A stretch of 64,000 nt of DNA from CAHJXG01 sp965277495 (lineage in GTDB: Bacteria; Pseudomonadota; Alphaproteobacteria; Acetobacterales; Acetobacteraceae), in the NCBI GenBank assembly GCA_965277495.1, contig OZ255824.1:1674001-1738000 (forward strand), in the 5' to 3' direction. Every line of letters starts with the position of its first letter. Position 1 is the stretch's first letter. The notes beneath the pieces are model-generated. The model made no database searches, was not told the DNA's origin, and saw nothing but the letters and a program-made list of their open reading frames with translations. The position numbers were made by a program, and so were the translations under genes. This document shows, one piece after another, positions 15,832 to 25,132 of the stretch.

Positions 15832-16764
15832 CTACTGAGCCGCTGCCTCGGTCCCCGCAACCGGCCCCTCCCCCGCCCCACCCCCAGGCTTAGGCCGGTT
15901 CATCATCGCCCCCGTCATCGGGATAAAGAACACCCCAACATCCTTCCGCGAGTGCACCTTCCCCTCCTCATCCTTGGTATAGACATAAAGCAACTGCCCC
16001 CGCTTGAACGGCTGCCCGATCGGGATCAGCATCCGCCCGCCGGGCTTCAACTGCTTGAACAGCTCCGGCGGCGCATACTGCGCGGCGCAGGTCACGATGA
16101 TCACGTCAAAGCCGCCCTTCACCTCCGGCCAGCCGAAATACCCATCGCCCACCCGGCTCTCGACGTTATGATACCCGAGCGGCGCAAAAATCTTGCCCAC
16201 CGCCTGGCCCAGCGGCTCAATGATTTCAATCGAATAGGCGCGCTTGACGATGCGGGACAGCAGCGAGCTCTGGAAACCGCTGCCGGTGCCGATCTCCAGC
16301 GTGATGTCGCCGGGCTTCGGCTTGCAGACCTGGGTCATGTAGGCCTGGCCCAGATAATCCGACAGCGCCGAGCCGTAGCCGAGCGCCCAAGGCTTCGGGT
16401 CGTCCTCATAGGCGACGCCGGACTGCGACCGGTGCTCGGGATAGACGTAATGATAATATTCGCGCGGCACCTCCTCGAAGGCGCGCAGCACGGCCGGGTC
16501 GGCGACGCCGAGGTGCTCCTTCAAATAGGCCTCGATCCGGCGCATGGCGGCGGGCTTGCGGGCCTGGATCGCGTCGAACTGCGCCTGGCTCAGCTCCTCC
16601 GGACGGCCGGATTTGCGCATGGCCTCCATGTAAACCTCGCGCGTCCATGCGCCCGAAGCCCCAGCCGCCGCCATGGCGGACCCAGCGAAGGGTGCGGCCC
16701 CGGCGGCGAGCAACAGGGAGCGCCGGGTCAACTGCCCGGTTAACTGGTTGGGGATGGCTGCCAC
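15832..16764 (-). CDS. Tat-exported protein-L-isoaspartate O-methyltransferase-like protein
   Basis: SAM-dependent methyltransferase of the PCMT type, whose known members repair isoaspartyl residues. The SAM loop LEIGTGSGFQSSL and the PCMT-like GYGSALSDYLGQAYMTQ segment are clear. It differs from cytosolic Pcm in its N-terminus: TRRSLLLAAGAAPFAG resembles a twin-arginine signal (residues 13-30). The C-terminus is Pro/Gly-rich. Start is GTG, length 310 aa. It overlaps the end of the upstream membrane protein by 25 bases, so the two are co-transcribed. Export of a SAM-dependent enzyme is odd. Confidence 0.82.
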   Translation of the reverse strand: MAAIPNQLTGQLTRRSLLLAAGAAPFAGSAMAAAGASGAWTREVYMEAMRKSGRPEELSQAQFDAIQARKPAAMRRIEAYLKEHLGVADPAVLRAFEEVPREYYHYVYPEHRSQSGVAYEDDPKPWALGYGSALSDYLGQAYMTQVCKPKPGDITLEIGTGSGFQSSLLSRIVKRAYSIEIIEPLGQAVGKIFAPLGYHNVESRVGDGYFGWPEVKGGFDVIIVTCAAQYAPPELFKQLKPGGRMLIPIGQPFKRGQLLYVYTKDEEGKVHSRKDVGVFFIPMTGAMMNRPKPGGGAGEGPVAGTEAAAQ

Positions 16765-19187
16765 TGGACGGACTTTCGGACGGAGGGATAGGCGAGGTAG
16801 GTCACGACATAAAGCAATGCGGCGATCAACAGAACCCTATCGAAGCCATATTGCACGGCCAAAAGGTTCGCCAGCGGCGTGGCGACGACCGAAAACGCGC
16901 CGTTCAGGCTCCATGCCCAGGGCAGCAACCCGCCCCCCGCCGTGCCGGCACGGGCCAGGCCGAGCGGGAACGGCATCCCGAGCGCCAGCGACACCGGCGC
17001 GATCAACGCCACCAGAATCGCCGCCCGCAGCAGCCAAGGCAGCCCCAGGGTCGCCAGCAGGAACGGCTGCAGCCCCAGCAGCGCCAGCGCGCACCAGCCC
17101 ACGACCACCGCCGCCGTGAGCGCGATGCCGACCCGGCGCACCCGGTCGGCGAGCAGGCTGCCCAGCCCCGAGAACACCAGCATCCCCGTCAGCACGAGGG
17201 CAAAGGCGCTGGTGCGGTCGTTGAGATACAGGCTGGCCTTCTCGATCAGGAAGATTTCGATGAACAGGAACCCGAGGCCGAGCGAGGCGAAGTACAGGAT
17301 GGGCCGCAGCATGGCCGGGCGTCCGGACCGCTGCCCGGCGACGCGCGGCGCGAACAGCGGGACCGTCAGCACAATCAGCGCAATCACGACGGCCTGCGCC
17401 AGCACGGCGAGGTTCACGAGCTGCCCGACCTCGGCCTGCGGCAGGATTTCGAGCCGTTTCAGGATGGTCGGAAGCTGACTGAGCCGCAGGATGGCGTAGT
17501 AGAACGGACGGTCGAGCGTGATCGGCGCGAGGTTGAACGCGTCCTGCGACTCGGTGCGCTCGCCCGCGAGCACCCGGCCGGCCTCGTCCGCCACCGCATC
17601 CTCCGACCCGGCGCCGGACGTGACCTCGCCATTCTCGAAGCTGACGGCGGGCAAGTCGTTGTAGATGTTGGCGCGGGCAGCCTCGACATCCATGCCGGGG
17701 TAGTACGACACGTCGAACGAGCGCTCGTCGCAGAACGCGCGCACGGCGGCGATGCGTTCGGGGGTCCAGGGATCGTTGCCGACCAGGATGCGCAGGTTCC
17801 AGGCGGAGCGGTAGACGACGACGTTGGCCCCGGGATCGGTGACGCCCACGCGGCGCAGCGCCTCCCGCACCGTCGCCAGCACGCGGACGGCATAGACCGG
17901 GAACTCGCGGATCGAGACCGGGATCGACACCAGGCCGCCAGGGGTGAGCGCGCGGAGGTAGCCGGCGATGGCCTCGGCGGTGTAGGCGGCGCTGTTGGCC
18001 TCGGCGGCGTCGAGGAAGTCGCCGGAGATGTCGACCAGGCTGTAGCGTCCGCCCGTCCGCGCCATTGCCAGCGGGCTGTCGGGGGAGAGTTCGACGCGCG
18101 GATCGGCGGCGAGGGCCGGCGATGGGCCAAGGCCGTGCCGGAGCGCCCCGAGCAGCACTGGATCGGGTTCGAGCGCGTCGACGTGGCTTGCGCCGAGGGC
18201 AAGGGCTTGCTGGATGCCGAAGCCGCCGCTGGTTCCGGCCAGCAAGACGCGGGCGCCGGGCAGCAGGCGATAGGCGAGCGCGTCGAGCGCCGCCGGGGCA
18301 AAGGCGGCGGTGACGCCCGCGGTCTTTGGCAGCGCGGCGATGCGGTTGCCGTCGCGATACAGGCCGAGCGACTGCGGCGGCCCCGGCACGCCCAACATGC
18401 CGGCATTGTTGGAAACGTCGGTGTCGACCCGCTCGGTGAAGTCGTCGAGCAGCGCATAAAGGCCGCGCGGCGAGCGGATTTCCGCGACCTGCTTCGCGTC
18501 GGGCACATGCAGCGGTGCGTAGATCGCCTTGAAATCGTTATACTCCGCCTGTGGGTTCAGCAGCAGGACGGCCTCGCAGGCCCCCAGCGCCACGAGCGAC
18601 GCGAGGCCGACGCGGACCGGGCGATGGCCGAACAGGGCGCTCGCGGCCAGAAGCACCAGCAGCGCCGGCACAAGCTCGAACGGGTGCAGCAGGCTCATCA
18701 GCGCCAGCACGAGCGCCGCCCCGGCCCCGGCCCCTGTCAGGTCGAAGCCATAGACCCGGCCCACCCGGTCCTCGTTCAGCACGAAGGTCAGGCTGATATA
18801 TAGTCCCGTGAGGAAGAAAAACGGCAGCAGCACGGCGTAATACAGCGCGATGTAGCCAAGCTGCGGCAGGAACGTCACCGCGTTCTGCAGTTGCAACGGG
18901 TTGAACGGGTTCGCGGTCGTCGCCTGGTAGCCGCCGGCCGCCGTGAGGATCAGCGCCACCGGCAGCCAAGCCAGCAGCGCCGCCCCGTGCCGCACGGCCC
19001 AATCCCGCGCGAGGGCGATCGTGACGCCGCTCAGCGCGAAGCCGACCATGACGATCGAGATCACCCAATAGCCATACTCCGACCACTTCGCGACGGCGAA
19101 ATAGCGGGTGAGCGCGATCTCGTAGGCGACCGCCGCGCCCGAAATCAGGAACAGCGGCAGCAGCGACATGCGCCGGCGGCCCATCAT
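16740..19187 (-). CDS. membrane-embedded spermidine-synthase-like protein
   Basis: About 815 aa in three parts: an N-terminal bundle of hydrophobic segments (residues 1-230), a soluble Rossmann-like domain related to spermidine synthase/methyltransferases (VLLAGTSGGFGIQQALALGA, then SLVDISGDFLDAAEAN), and a C-terminal set of membrane helices (about 590-800). Proteins of this design are called fused MFS/spermidine synthase; their substrate is unknown. The start at 19187 overlaps the hydrolase stop (ATGA). The three genes 15832-20038 probably form one operon. Confidence 0.78.
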   Translation of the reverse strand: MMGRRRMSLLPLFLISGAAVAYEIALTRYFAVAKWSEYGYWVISIVMVGFALSGVTIALARDWAVRHGAALLAWLPVALILTAAGGYQATTANPFNPLQLQNAVTFLPQLGYIALYYAVLLPFFFLTGLYISLTFVLNEDRVGRVYGFDLTGAGAGAALVLALMSLLHPFELVPALLVLLAASALFGHRPVRVGLASLVALGACEAVLLLNPQAEYNDFKAIYAPLHVPDAKQVAEIRSPRGLYALLDDFTERVDTDVSNNAGMLGVPGPPQSLGLYRDGNRIAALPKTAGVTAAFAPAALDALAYRLLPGARVLLAGTSGGFGIQQALALGASHVDALEPDPVLLGALRHGLGPSPALAADPRVELSPDSPLAMARTGGRYSLVDISGDFLDAAEANSAAYTAEAIAGYLRALTPGGLVSIPVSIREFPVYAVRVLATVREALRRVGVTDPGANVVVYRSAWNLRILVGNDPWTPERIAAVRAFCDERSFDVSYYPGMDVEAARANIYNDLPAVSFENGEVTSGAGSEDAVADEAGRVLAGERTESQDAFNLAPITLDRPFYYAILRLSQLPTILKRLEILPQAEVGQLVNLAVLAQAVVIALIVLTVPLFAPRVAGQRSGRPAMLRPILYFASLGLGFLFIEIFLIEKASLYLNDRTSAFALVLTGMLVFSGLGSLLADRVRRVGIALTAAVVVGWCALALLGLQPFLLATLGLPWLLRAAILVALIAPVSLALGMPFPLGLARAGTAGGGLLPWAWSLNGAFSVVATPLANLLAVQYGFDRVLLIAALLYVVTYLAYPSVRKSVQWQPSPTS

Positions 19188-20038
19188 CGCCACACCCGGC
19201 GATGGATGAAGTCCTGCAGCAGGCCGTCGAAGCGGGCCGGCTCGTCGACGAACAGCGCGTGCCCGGCCCCATCGAACACGACGCTCTCCGCCGTGGGATG
19301 CCGGGCCGCCAGGTTGCCTGCCTGCCCGGCGAAACGCGGACGGACGATATACAAAATCGGCTTCCGCACGGAATACACCGCATCCCGCCAATAGCTGCGC
19401 GGCACCGGGTAGCTGGCGAGCCGGGCGGCGGCCTCGCGCGGCACGCGCAGCGCGGTCTCGGTCAGGCGTTCGAGATAGGCCTCGCCGGGCGCGCTGCGGA
19501 ACATGCCCTGCACGAAGCGGCGCATCTGCAGCTCGCGCTCCAGCGGCGGGCCGGGCCGCAGCGGCAGCGGCGAGGGCTGCGGCGGCGGCTCCTCGCCGAT
19601 CGAGTTGTCGATCAGCACCAGCCCGGCCAGCCGTTCATCGCCGGCCTGCTGGATATAGGACAGGGTGTCGAGCACGCCGAGCGACCAGGCGACCAGCAGC
19701 ACCGGGCGGCCAGGCAGTTGCGCAATAAGATCGCCGATATCCTCGCCGCGGCGGATCAGGTTATAGCCGTCGGCCGGAATGTCGCTGTCGCCCTGCCCCC
19801 GCGGATCGAAGGCGACGACGTGGTAGCTGCGGGAGAACGCGTTGATCTGCTGTTGAAATATCCACGCCGGCATCGTCCAGCCGGGCACGAAGACGATCGT
19901 CTGCGCCTTGGGCGGCCCGGCCTCGATCACATGCAGCCGGACCCCGTCCGACGTCATGAACGACATATCCGCCGCGTGCGCCGGGGCCAGGACTGGCAGG
20001 AGCAGCAGCAGGAAGCATAGAAGGCGTGGGGCGCGCAT
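19184..20038 (-). CDS. secreted alpha/beta hydrolase
   Basis: Exported serine hydrolase: residues 1-22 are a signal peptide ending APAHA. The nucleophile Ser is residue 119 in AWSLG, the FVPGWTMPAW loop is near residue 50, and GAGHALFVDEPARF supplies the His. Length 284 aa. It is the first gene of the leftward group with the membrane spermidine-synthase-like protein and the exported PCMT-like enzyme. Substrate unknown. Its start region is close to the divergent small membrane protein at 20113. Confidence 0.85.
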   Translation of the reverse strand: MRAPRLLCFLLLLLPVLAPAHAADMSFMTSDGVRLHVIEAGPPKAQTIVFVPGWTMPAWIFQQQINAFSRSYHVVAFDPRGQGDSDIPADGYNLIRRGEDIGDLIAQLPGRPVLLVAWSLGVLDTLSYIQQAGDERLAGLVLIDNSIGEEPPPQPSPLPLRPGPPLERELQMRRFVQGMFRSAPGEAYLERLTETALRVPREAAARLASYPVPRSYWRDAVYSVRKPILYIVRPRFAGQAGNLAARHPTAESVVFDGAGHALFVDEPARFDGLLQDFIHRRVWR

Positions 20039-20112
20039 GGCATGTTATGCCGGCAAGCATCACGGCGCTGTCAACCAGCCGTGCGGCGGATGCGGCATAT
20101 TTCAGAGGGTGC

Positions 20113-20286
20113 ATGATGGGCGAAAGCCAAGACCACAGTTCGACACGGCAGATCGTCGCGATCGTGATCGTGCTGGTGGCGCTGATCGGCGGCGGGCTAT
20201 GGCTGACGCAGGCGCTCCGTGGCGCGGCGACAATCCAGGATTGCGTCTCCGCCGGCCGGACCAACTGCGTGCCGGTCCAGAATTAG
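20113..20286 (+). CDS. small single-helix membrane protein
   Basis: 57-residue protein: a short polar N-terminus, one transmembrane helix (IVAIVIVLVALIGGGLWL, about residues 18-35) and an outside tail with two cysteines (IQDCVSAGRTNCVPV). Similar one-helix proteins with a QDC...NC tail occur in related bacteria without known function. Two ATG codons (20113, 20116) are possible. The gene overlaps the end of the DHA2 transporter by four bases, tail to tail. Confidence 0.62.
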   Translation: MMGESQDHSSTRQIVAIVIVLVALIGGGLWLTQALRGAATIQDCVSAGRTNCVPVQN

Positions 20287-21824
20287 TGGCCGATCTCTTG
20301 CGGCGTGTCAGCGGACCGGAGCTGCAGGTCGCGCATCCCGGCCGCGATCACCACGGCGACGCCGAGCAGCACGGCGCATACCGCGAACGAAAGCTGGAAC
20401 CCGCCAACCAGCGCTGTCCGCGCAAGCCCGAGGCTGCCGGCATCGGCCATGCCCTCCGCCCCGCCACGCAGCGAGCCGAGGTCGACGCTGCCGGCAAAGC
20501 CGGCTGCGTGCAGCCCGGCGTTAAACCTCGCCACCAGCAGCGCGCCGACGATGGTGCTGCCGAATGCGCCGCCCATCGACCGCAGGAACAGCAGGGAACC
20601 CGTGGCCGCGCCCACGTCTCGCCGCGCCGCCGCGTTCTGCACCTGCATCAGCACGCTCGGCATCGTGGCGCCAATGCCGGCGCCGAGCAGCACCGTGCAC
20701 GGCAGCACCAGCCAAAGCGGCGCATTGCCGGTCAGCGCGGCCATCCCCGCGAACCCCGCGACGCAGGCCAGCAAGCCCGCCAGCACGATGGCCTTCGTGC
20801 GTCCAAGCCGCCTGGCATACTGGCCTGAGGTAAAGGCGCCGGTGACGCTCGCCACCAGGAACGGCATCACGAGCAACCCCGACCTGGCCGCGGCCACCCC
20901 CAGCACAAGCTGGAAATACAGCGGCAGCAGGAATGTCGCGCCGAACAGGCCGAGCGACGCGAAGAACGCGATCAGCACGCCACGCAGGAATGTCGGGTTG
21001 CCAAACAAGTGCGGCGGCAGGATCGGGTCCGCCACCCGCCGTTCCTGCCAAATCAGCGCCGCCAGCAACACGCAGCCCAGGATGCCGGCGCCAACCACCG
21101 GGACCGATGCCCAGGGGAACTCCGTGCCGCCCCAGCTCAGCATCAGCAGCAGCGCCGTCACGCCGCCGGCGAGCAATGCCGCGCCCACGAAGTCGATGCG
21201 TGCGCCACGCCGCTGCACCGGCAAGGTTCGCAGCGCCCGGTCGCACAGCCACATCGCAATCAGGCCCACCGGCAGGTTGGCCCAGAACACCCAGCGCCAG
21301 GACAGGTGGTCCGTCACGTAGCCGCCCACGAGCGGCCCGGCTACCGAAGCTATGCCCCACATTGACGCCATGTAGCCCTGATAGCGCCCGCGCTCCCGCG
21401 GCGAGACGACGTCCGCCACCGCGGCCTGCGCCATCGAAAGCAGCCCGGCGCCGCCGAGGCCCTGCAACGCCCGGGCGCCGATCAACTGCGGCAGGCTCTG
21501 CGCGAAGCCGCAGGCCATGCTGGCGGCGATGAACAGCATGAGCGCCGGCAGCAGCAGGGCGCGGCGTCCGTAGATGTCGGAAAGCTTGCCATAGATCGGC
21601 GTCGCCGCCGTGCTGGTCAGCAAATAGGCGGTGACGATCCACGACAAATGCCCGAACGCGCCGAGGTCGGCGGCAATGGCGGGGACCGCCGGGATCACCA
21701 CCGTCTGGTCGAGCGATGCCAGCAGGATGCACAGCATGATCCCGGTGATGACCCGCTTGATCTGCTGGTGGGTGTAGGTCGGGATGACGTCGGGGATTAT
21801 GTCGCGGGGAAGCGCGTCGGCCAT
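20283..21824 (-). CDS. DHA2-family MFS exporter (EmrB/QacA type)
   Basis: Inner-membrane drug:proton antiporter type, 513 aa with about 14 hydrophobic segments. The family marks are LASLDQTVVIPAVPAI at the first helix, motif A GKLSDIYGRR near residue 80, and the motif C stretch VAGPLVGGYVTD. No HlyD-like EmrA partner or regulator is adjacent, so substrate and control are unknown. It stands alone between a convergent small membrane gene and the glycan cassette. Confidence 0.88.
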   Translation of the reverse strand: MADALPRDIIPDVIPTYTHQQIKRVITGIMLCILLASLDQTVVIPAVPAIAADLGAFGHLSWIVTAYLLTSTAATPIYGKLSDIYGRRALLLPALMLFIAASMACGFAQSLPQLIGARALQGLGGAGLLSMAQAAVADVVSPRERGRYQGYMASMWGIASVAGPLVGGYVTDHLSWRWVFWANLPVGLIAMWLCDRALRTLPVQRRGARIDFVGAALLAGGVTALLLMLSWGGTEFPWASVPVVGAGILGCVLLAALIWQERRVADPILPPHLFGNPTFLRGVLIAFFASLGLFGATFLLPLYFQLVLGVAAARSGLLVMPFLVASVTGAFTSGQYARRLGRTKAIVLAGLLACVAGFAGMAALTGNAPLWLVLPCTVLLGAGIGATMPSVLMQVQNAAARRDVGAATGSLLFLRSMGGAFGSTIVGALLVARFNAGLHAAGFAGSVDLGSLRGGAEGMADAGSLGLARTALVGGFQLSFAVCAVLLGVAVVIAAGMRDLQLRSADTPQEIGH

Positions 21825-21855
21825 CGGATGGGCTTACTCTCACGTGCCGCGCGTG

Positions 21856-22950
21856 TCAGCCCCGGACCATCGCCTGCTTGCACGCCATGGTGTCGCGCAG
21901 CAATCGGTCCAGGATCACCGCCCGTTGCTGGTACGTGTGCCCGGCCAGGATGCGCGCCCGCGCTGCCTCGCCGATGCTGCGCGCCCGCGCCGGCTTGAGG
22001 CTGCGCAGGTGGTCCGCAACGTCGGCCCCGTCCCGCGCGACCAGCACTTCGACGCCGGGCTGCAGGAACAGCTCGATGCCCTCCCAGGCGTCGGTGATCA
22101 GGCATGCCCCGGCCCCGGCTGCCTCGAATATCCGGGTCGCCGGCGAGAAGCCAACCGCCGCCATGCTGTCCCGCGCGACGTTCAGCACCGCCGTGGCCGA
22201 ACAGTTGAGGGCGTTGTGGTCCGCCGTCCCAACATGGCCGATGGCGCGAACGTTGCCCGGCATCGGCTTGTCGTGCCAGCCATTGCCGCCAAGCAGGAAC
22301 GCCTGGCCCGGGCAGCGCGCGGCGGCGTCGAGGAAGAAAGCCTCAACCCGCGCCTCCCGGTCCGGCAGGCGATTGGCGAGGAAGGCGAGATCGGCCCGGA
22401 AACGCGGGTCGGCAGGGACGGGATGGTGCGTCGCCGGGTCGAGCGCGTTGTAGATCGGCACGCATCGCAGCGCCCCAAGCGCTGTGTAGGCATCCACAAC
22501 CGGAGGGCCGCCGCCGTAGGTCAGCACGAGGTCGAGCTGCGTGAGCGCGGGGCGTAGGGGGTGGCCGGCGTCGGCGCAGATGGCGGCGAGGGTCGCGGGG
22601 GCGTCGACGTCCATGAAGGCGCGGATGGCGCCGGGCCTGGCATGACGCAGGATGCCGGCCAGCAATTCGTCGTCGAACACACCGACGCCGCTGGCTTTAA
22701 TGACAACGTCGGCCCGCGGCGCCTCGGCCAGCACGGCTTGAACGCCCTCGATGGTCGCGGGATAGACGACGACGCGCGCCCAGTCCGGCGGCTCGATATC
22801 GCGGTGGCTCTGCCGGTCGAAGGCGTCAGGCTCGTAGAAGGTGATGCCATGGCCGAATTCGGCGAGCGCGCCCAGCAGGCCCCGGTAATAGGTCGCAGCG
22901 CCATTCCAGTATGATGACAGCAAGCTCGATCCGTAGAAGGCGATGTCCAT
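21856..22950 (-). CDS. CgeB-like glycosyltransferase 1
   Basis: Probable cytoplasmic GT-B glycosyltransferase of the CgeB/YkvP type. It starts MDIAFYGSSLLSSYWNGAATYY and has the C-terminal donor-site run TRIFEAAGAGACLITDAWEG typical of this group, then a GVEVLVARDGADVADHL segment also seen in its neighbour. Length 364 aa. The ATG at 22950 overlaps the stop of the next upstream gene by one base. It is the last gene of a six-gene glycan cassette. Confidence 0.8.
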   Translation of the reverse strand: MDIAFYGSSLLSSYWNGAATYYRGLLGALAEFGHGITFYEPDAFDRQSHRDIEPPDWARVVVYPATIEGVQAVLAEAPRADVVIKASGVGVFDDELLAGILRHARPGAIRAFMDVDAPATLAAICADAGHPLRPALTQLDLVLTYGGGPPVVDAYTALGALRCVPIYNALDPATHHPVPADPRFRADLAFLANRLPDREARVEAFFLDAAARCPGQAFLLGGNGWHDKPMPGNVRAIGHVGTADHNALNCSATAVLNVARDSMAAVGFSPATRIFEAAGAGACLITDAWEGIELFLQPGVEVLVARDGADVADHLRSLKPARARSIGEAARARILAGHTYQQRAVILDRLLRDTMACKQAMVRG

Positions 22951-24053
22951 CAGGCGCTCACAATGCGGGGTGCATCAAGCTGGTCCAGGATGCCCAGCAG
23001 CTCATCCACGCGGTGGGCGCATGTGTGCCGGGCGCGGATAGTCTGCAGGCCGTTGGCGGCAAGCGAGGCGCGAAGGCCCGGGTCGGCGTCGAGGGCAGCC
23101 AGGTGACGCCCCATCTCCGCGCCGTCCCGCGCCACCAGGAAATCCTGGCCCGGGGTGAACAATCCCTCGCTGTCCCGCCAGGGGGCGGAAACCAGGGGGA
23201 TGCCGCAGGCCAGCGCCTCGAACACGCGGATGGTGGGAATGCCGGGCAGCGTCGTTGCATAAAAACGGCGCGGCACGTGGACTGTCATCTTGTGCCTCGC
23301 AAATACCTCAGGCGCACGCGGGTTCGGCAGCCAGCCGCGATAGCTTGCGCCGTGCCGGGCCAGCGTCTCCAGGGCTGGCTCCGGATATCTTACGCCATAA
23401 ACGTCTAACGAGAGATTAATGGCCGCCGCGGGGCCGAACAGGAACGTCTCCAGCTCCGCGGTGCGCTCGCCGTCGCCCCAGTTGCCGATCCAGACAGCAC
23501 CGGCGCGCGTTTGCTCGGTTGCCGGCGGGCGGAATAGGCGGATATCGGCGGCCTCGTGCCAGGTGAAAACCCGGCCGCCCCAACCCCAGGCGCGGTAAAC
23601 CTCGGCCAGCGCCTGTCCGAAAGCGAGCACGCCATCATACGCCGACAGGTCGTAGCGCCGCATCGCGTCCGGCTCGCTGACGGCGCGGTGATGCGTGTCG
23701 TGGAACAGCAGGCGAAAGCCGCCCGTGCGGCGCAACCGGCCGATGGCCGCGACCAGCGCCGGCTCGTTCCATTCATGCACGACCACGGCGTCGGCGCCAT
23801 CGACCAATTCGGACAGCCCGGCGCCCGGCTGGTATACCGTGCTGGAGAGCTCGGGGTAAGCATCCCGCCACAGCGCGTCCGCCCCGGGGCCGCCATCGGC
23901 GAGCAGGTTCTGCCGGCTCCAAGCGCCTGCGGGCTCGAACGCGCGGACGTCATGGCCGCGCGCCACGAGCTCCCGCAGCACGCCGCGTAGGAAGTGCGCA
24001 TTGCCGTGATTCCAACAGGATGCGAGCGAGTGCGTGAAGTAGACGAAGCGCAT
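22950..24053 (-). CDS. CgeB-like glycosyltransferase 2
   Basis: Second glycosyltransferase of the CgeB type, 367 aa, beginning MRFVYFTHSLASCWNHGNAH. The donor-side region reads IRVFEALACGIPLVSAPW, followed by PGQDFLVARDGAEMGRHLAAL, closely parallel to gene 1, so the two are probably an old tandem duplication. The upstream open frame is ignored because the ATG at 24053 gives the conserved first strand and overlaps the stop of the GT4 gene (TGATG). Confidence 0.8.
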   Translation of the reverse strand: MRFVYFTHSLASCWNHGNAHFLRGVLRELVARGHDVRAFEPAGAWSRQNLLADGGPGADALWRDAYPELSSTVYQPGAGLSELVDGADAVVVHEWNEPALVAAIGRLRRTGGFRLLFHDTHHRAVSEPDAMRRYDLSAYDGVLAFGQALAEVYRAWGWGGRVFTWHEAADIRLFRPPATEQTRAGAVWIGNWGDGERTAELETFLFGPAAAINLSLDVYGVRYPEPALETLARHGASYRGWLPNPRAPEVFARHKMTVHVPRRFYATTLPGIPTIRVFEALACGIPLVSAPWRDSEGLFTPGQDFLVARDGAEMGRHLAALDADPGLRASLAANGLQTIRARHTCAHRVDELLGILDQLDAPRIVSA

Positions 24054-25132
24054 CAGGCCGTCGCCAGCGCGCCGCAATGCACGTCCAGCGTGCCGGCCGC
24101 CATGCGTTCGATGCTATACTTCGCTGCGTGCGCCTGGGCCCGCGCTGCCCAGGACGCGGGCGTCGCCAGCGCCTGCCGAAGCGCTGGGCCAAGCTCTGCC
24201 TCAGTCGCGACGAAGATTGCCGTTTCCGCCCATAGCTCACGGAATGTCGGGATGTCCGACAGGACCAGCGCCATGCCGGCCTGCGCCGCCTCCAGCACGG
24301 CAAGGCCGAACGGCTCATAGCGGGCCATCGAGGCGAACACCGTCGCACCGGCATACTCGGCAGCAAGCGCATCCGGCCCAAGGTTTCCAAGGAACTGCAA
24401 ATGATCGAACTGCGCCGTCGGTCCGTCTGGCCCCTGGGTAGGCCCGGCCGCTAAAACCGGCGCTTCAAGGCCCGCGGCGGCCCGGTCAAGCCAAGCGGCC
24501 GCTTTACCCGCATCCCACAAACGTCCGGCCGTCAGCACCGCAGGCCGGCGCTGCGCCGTGGCACGCCGGGGACGGCTGCCGTTATGCACGACCTGAAGCG
24601 AAACCGGCCCGTAAACGGCCTCGATCGCCCGGCCATGCGCGGCTGTCGGCACGATCACGGCATCCGCGGCCAGCAGCCCAGCCTCCGTCGCCGCAGTGCG
24701 CCAGGCGAAATCATCCGGCATCGCCCCGCCGCGCACGGCGCGCCACCACGTCGCCACGCAGGAATGCGCGGCCGCCACGACCGGCGCCGGCCAGCGCACC
24801 GCTCCGACCAAGGCCGGCGCATGCAAATGGATGCCTTCTGCGCCGACCAGCGCCGCCAGGCTGGCCAGGCGCTCGCTTGCCCGGTCGAGTTCCGCCGGCG
24901 ACTTTGCCGTCCAGTCCAGCGGCAACCCAGTGTTCACCAAACGCAAGCCCGGCACGGCCTCCGCCTCCACGCGCTGCATGCGGCCGGGCGCAGGTCCCAG
25001 CACGGCCAGCACGGTCTGCACGCCGTGCGCCGCCAACCCGTCCGCGAGGTCGACCGAGTAGCGCCATACGCCACCCACGGCGTCGGTCGTCATCAGAATA
25101 CGCCGCGAGAAGGCGCCTAATCCGTCCGGCAC
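24053..25132 (-). CDS. GT4-type glycosyltransferase of the glycan cassette
   Basis: GT-B glycosyltransferase (group 1) with the first strand RRILMTTDAVGGVWRYSVDLA and the donor-site motif RYEPFGLAVLEAAQAGMALVLSD. The ATG at 25093 lies inside the first strand. A GTG at 25132, preceded by GGAGCGGGC and overlapping the end of the radical-SAM gene, is therefore preferred (359 aa). Family and context suggest it adds a sugar to the same surface oligosaccharide as its neighbours. Confidence 0.78.
   Translation of the reverse strand: MPDGLGAFSRRILMTTDAVGGVWRYSVDLADGLAAHGVQTVLAVLGPAPGRMQRVEAEAVPGLRLVNTGLPLDWTAKSPAELDRASERLASLAALVGAEGIHLHAPALVGAVRWPAPVVAAAHSCVATWWRAVRGGAMPDDFAWRTAATEAGLLAADAVIVPTAAHGRAIEAVYGPVSLQVVHNGSRPRRATAQRRPAVLTAGRLWDAGKAAAWLDRAAAGLEAPVLAAGPTQGPDGPTAQFDHLQFLGNLGPDALAAEYAGATVFASMARYEPFGLAVLEAAQAGMALVLSDIPTFRELWAETAIFVATEAELGPALRQALATPASWAARAQAHAAKYSIERMAAGTLDVHCGALATA

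Noticed and set aside
16647..18803. 718-codon open frame on the + strand
   Set aside because: Lies opposite the spermidine-synthase-like gene; composition is Arg/Gln/His-rich with no recognisable domain, a shadow typical of GC-rich DNA.
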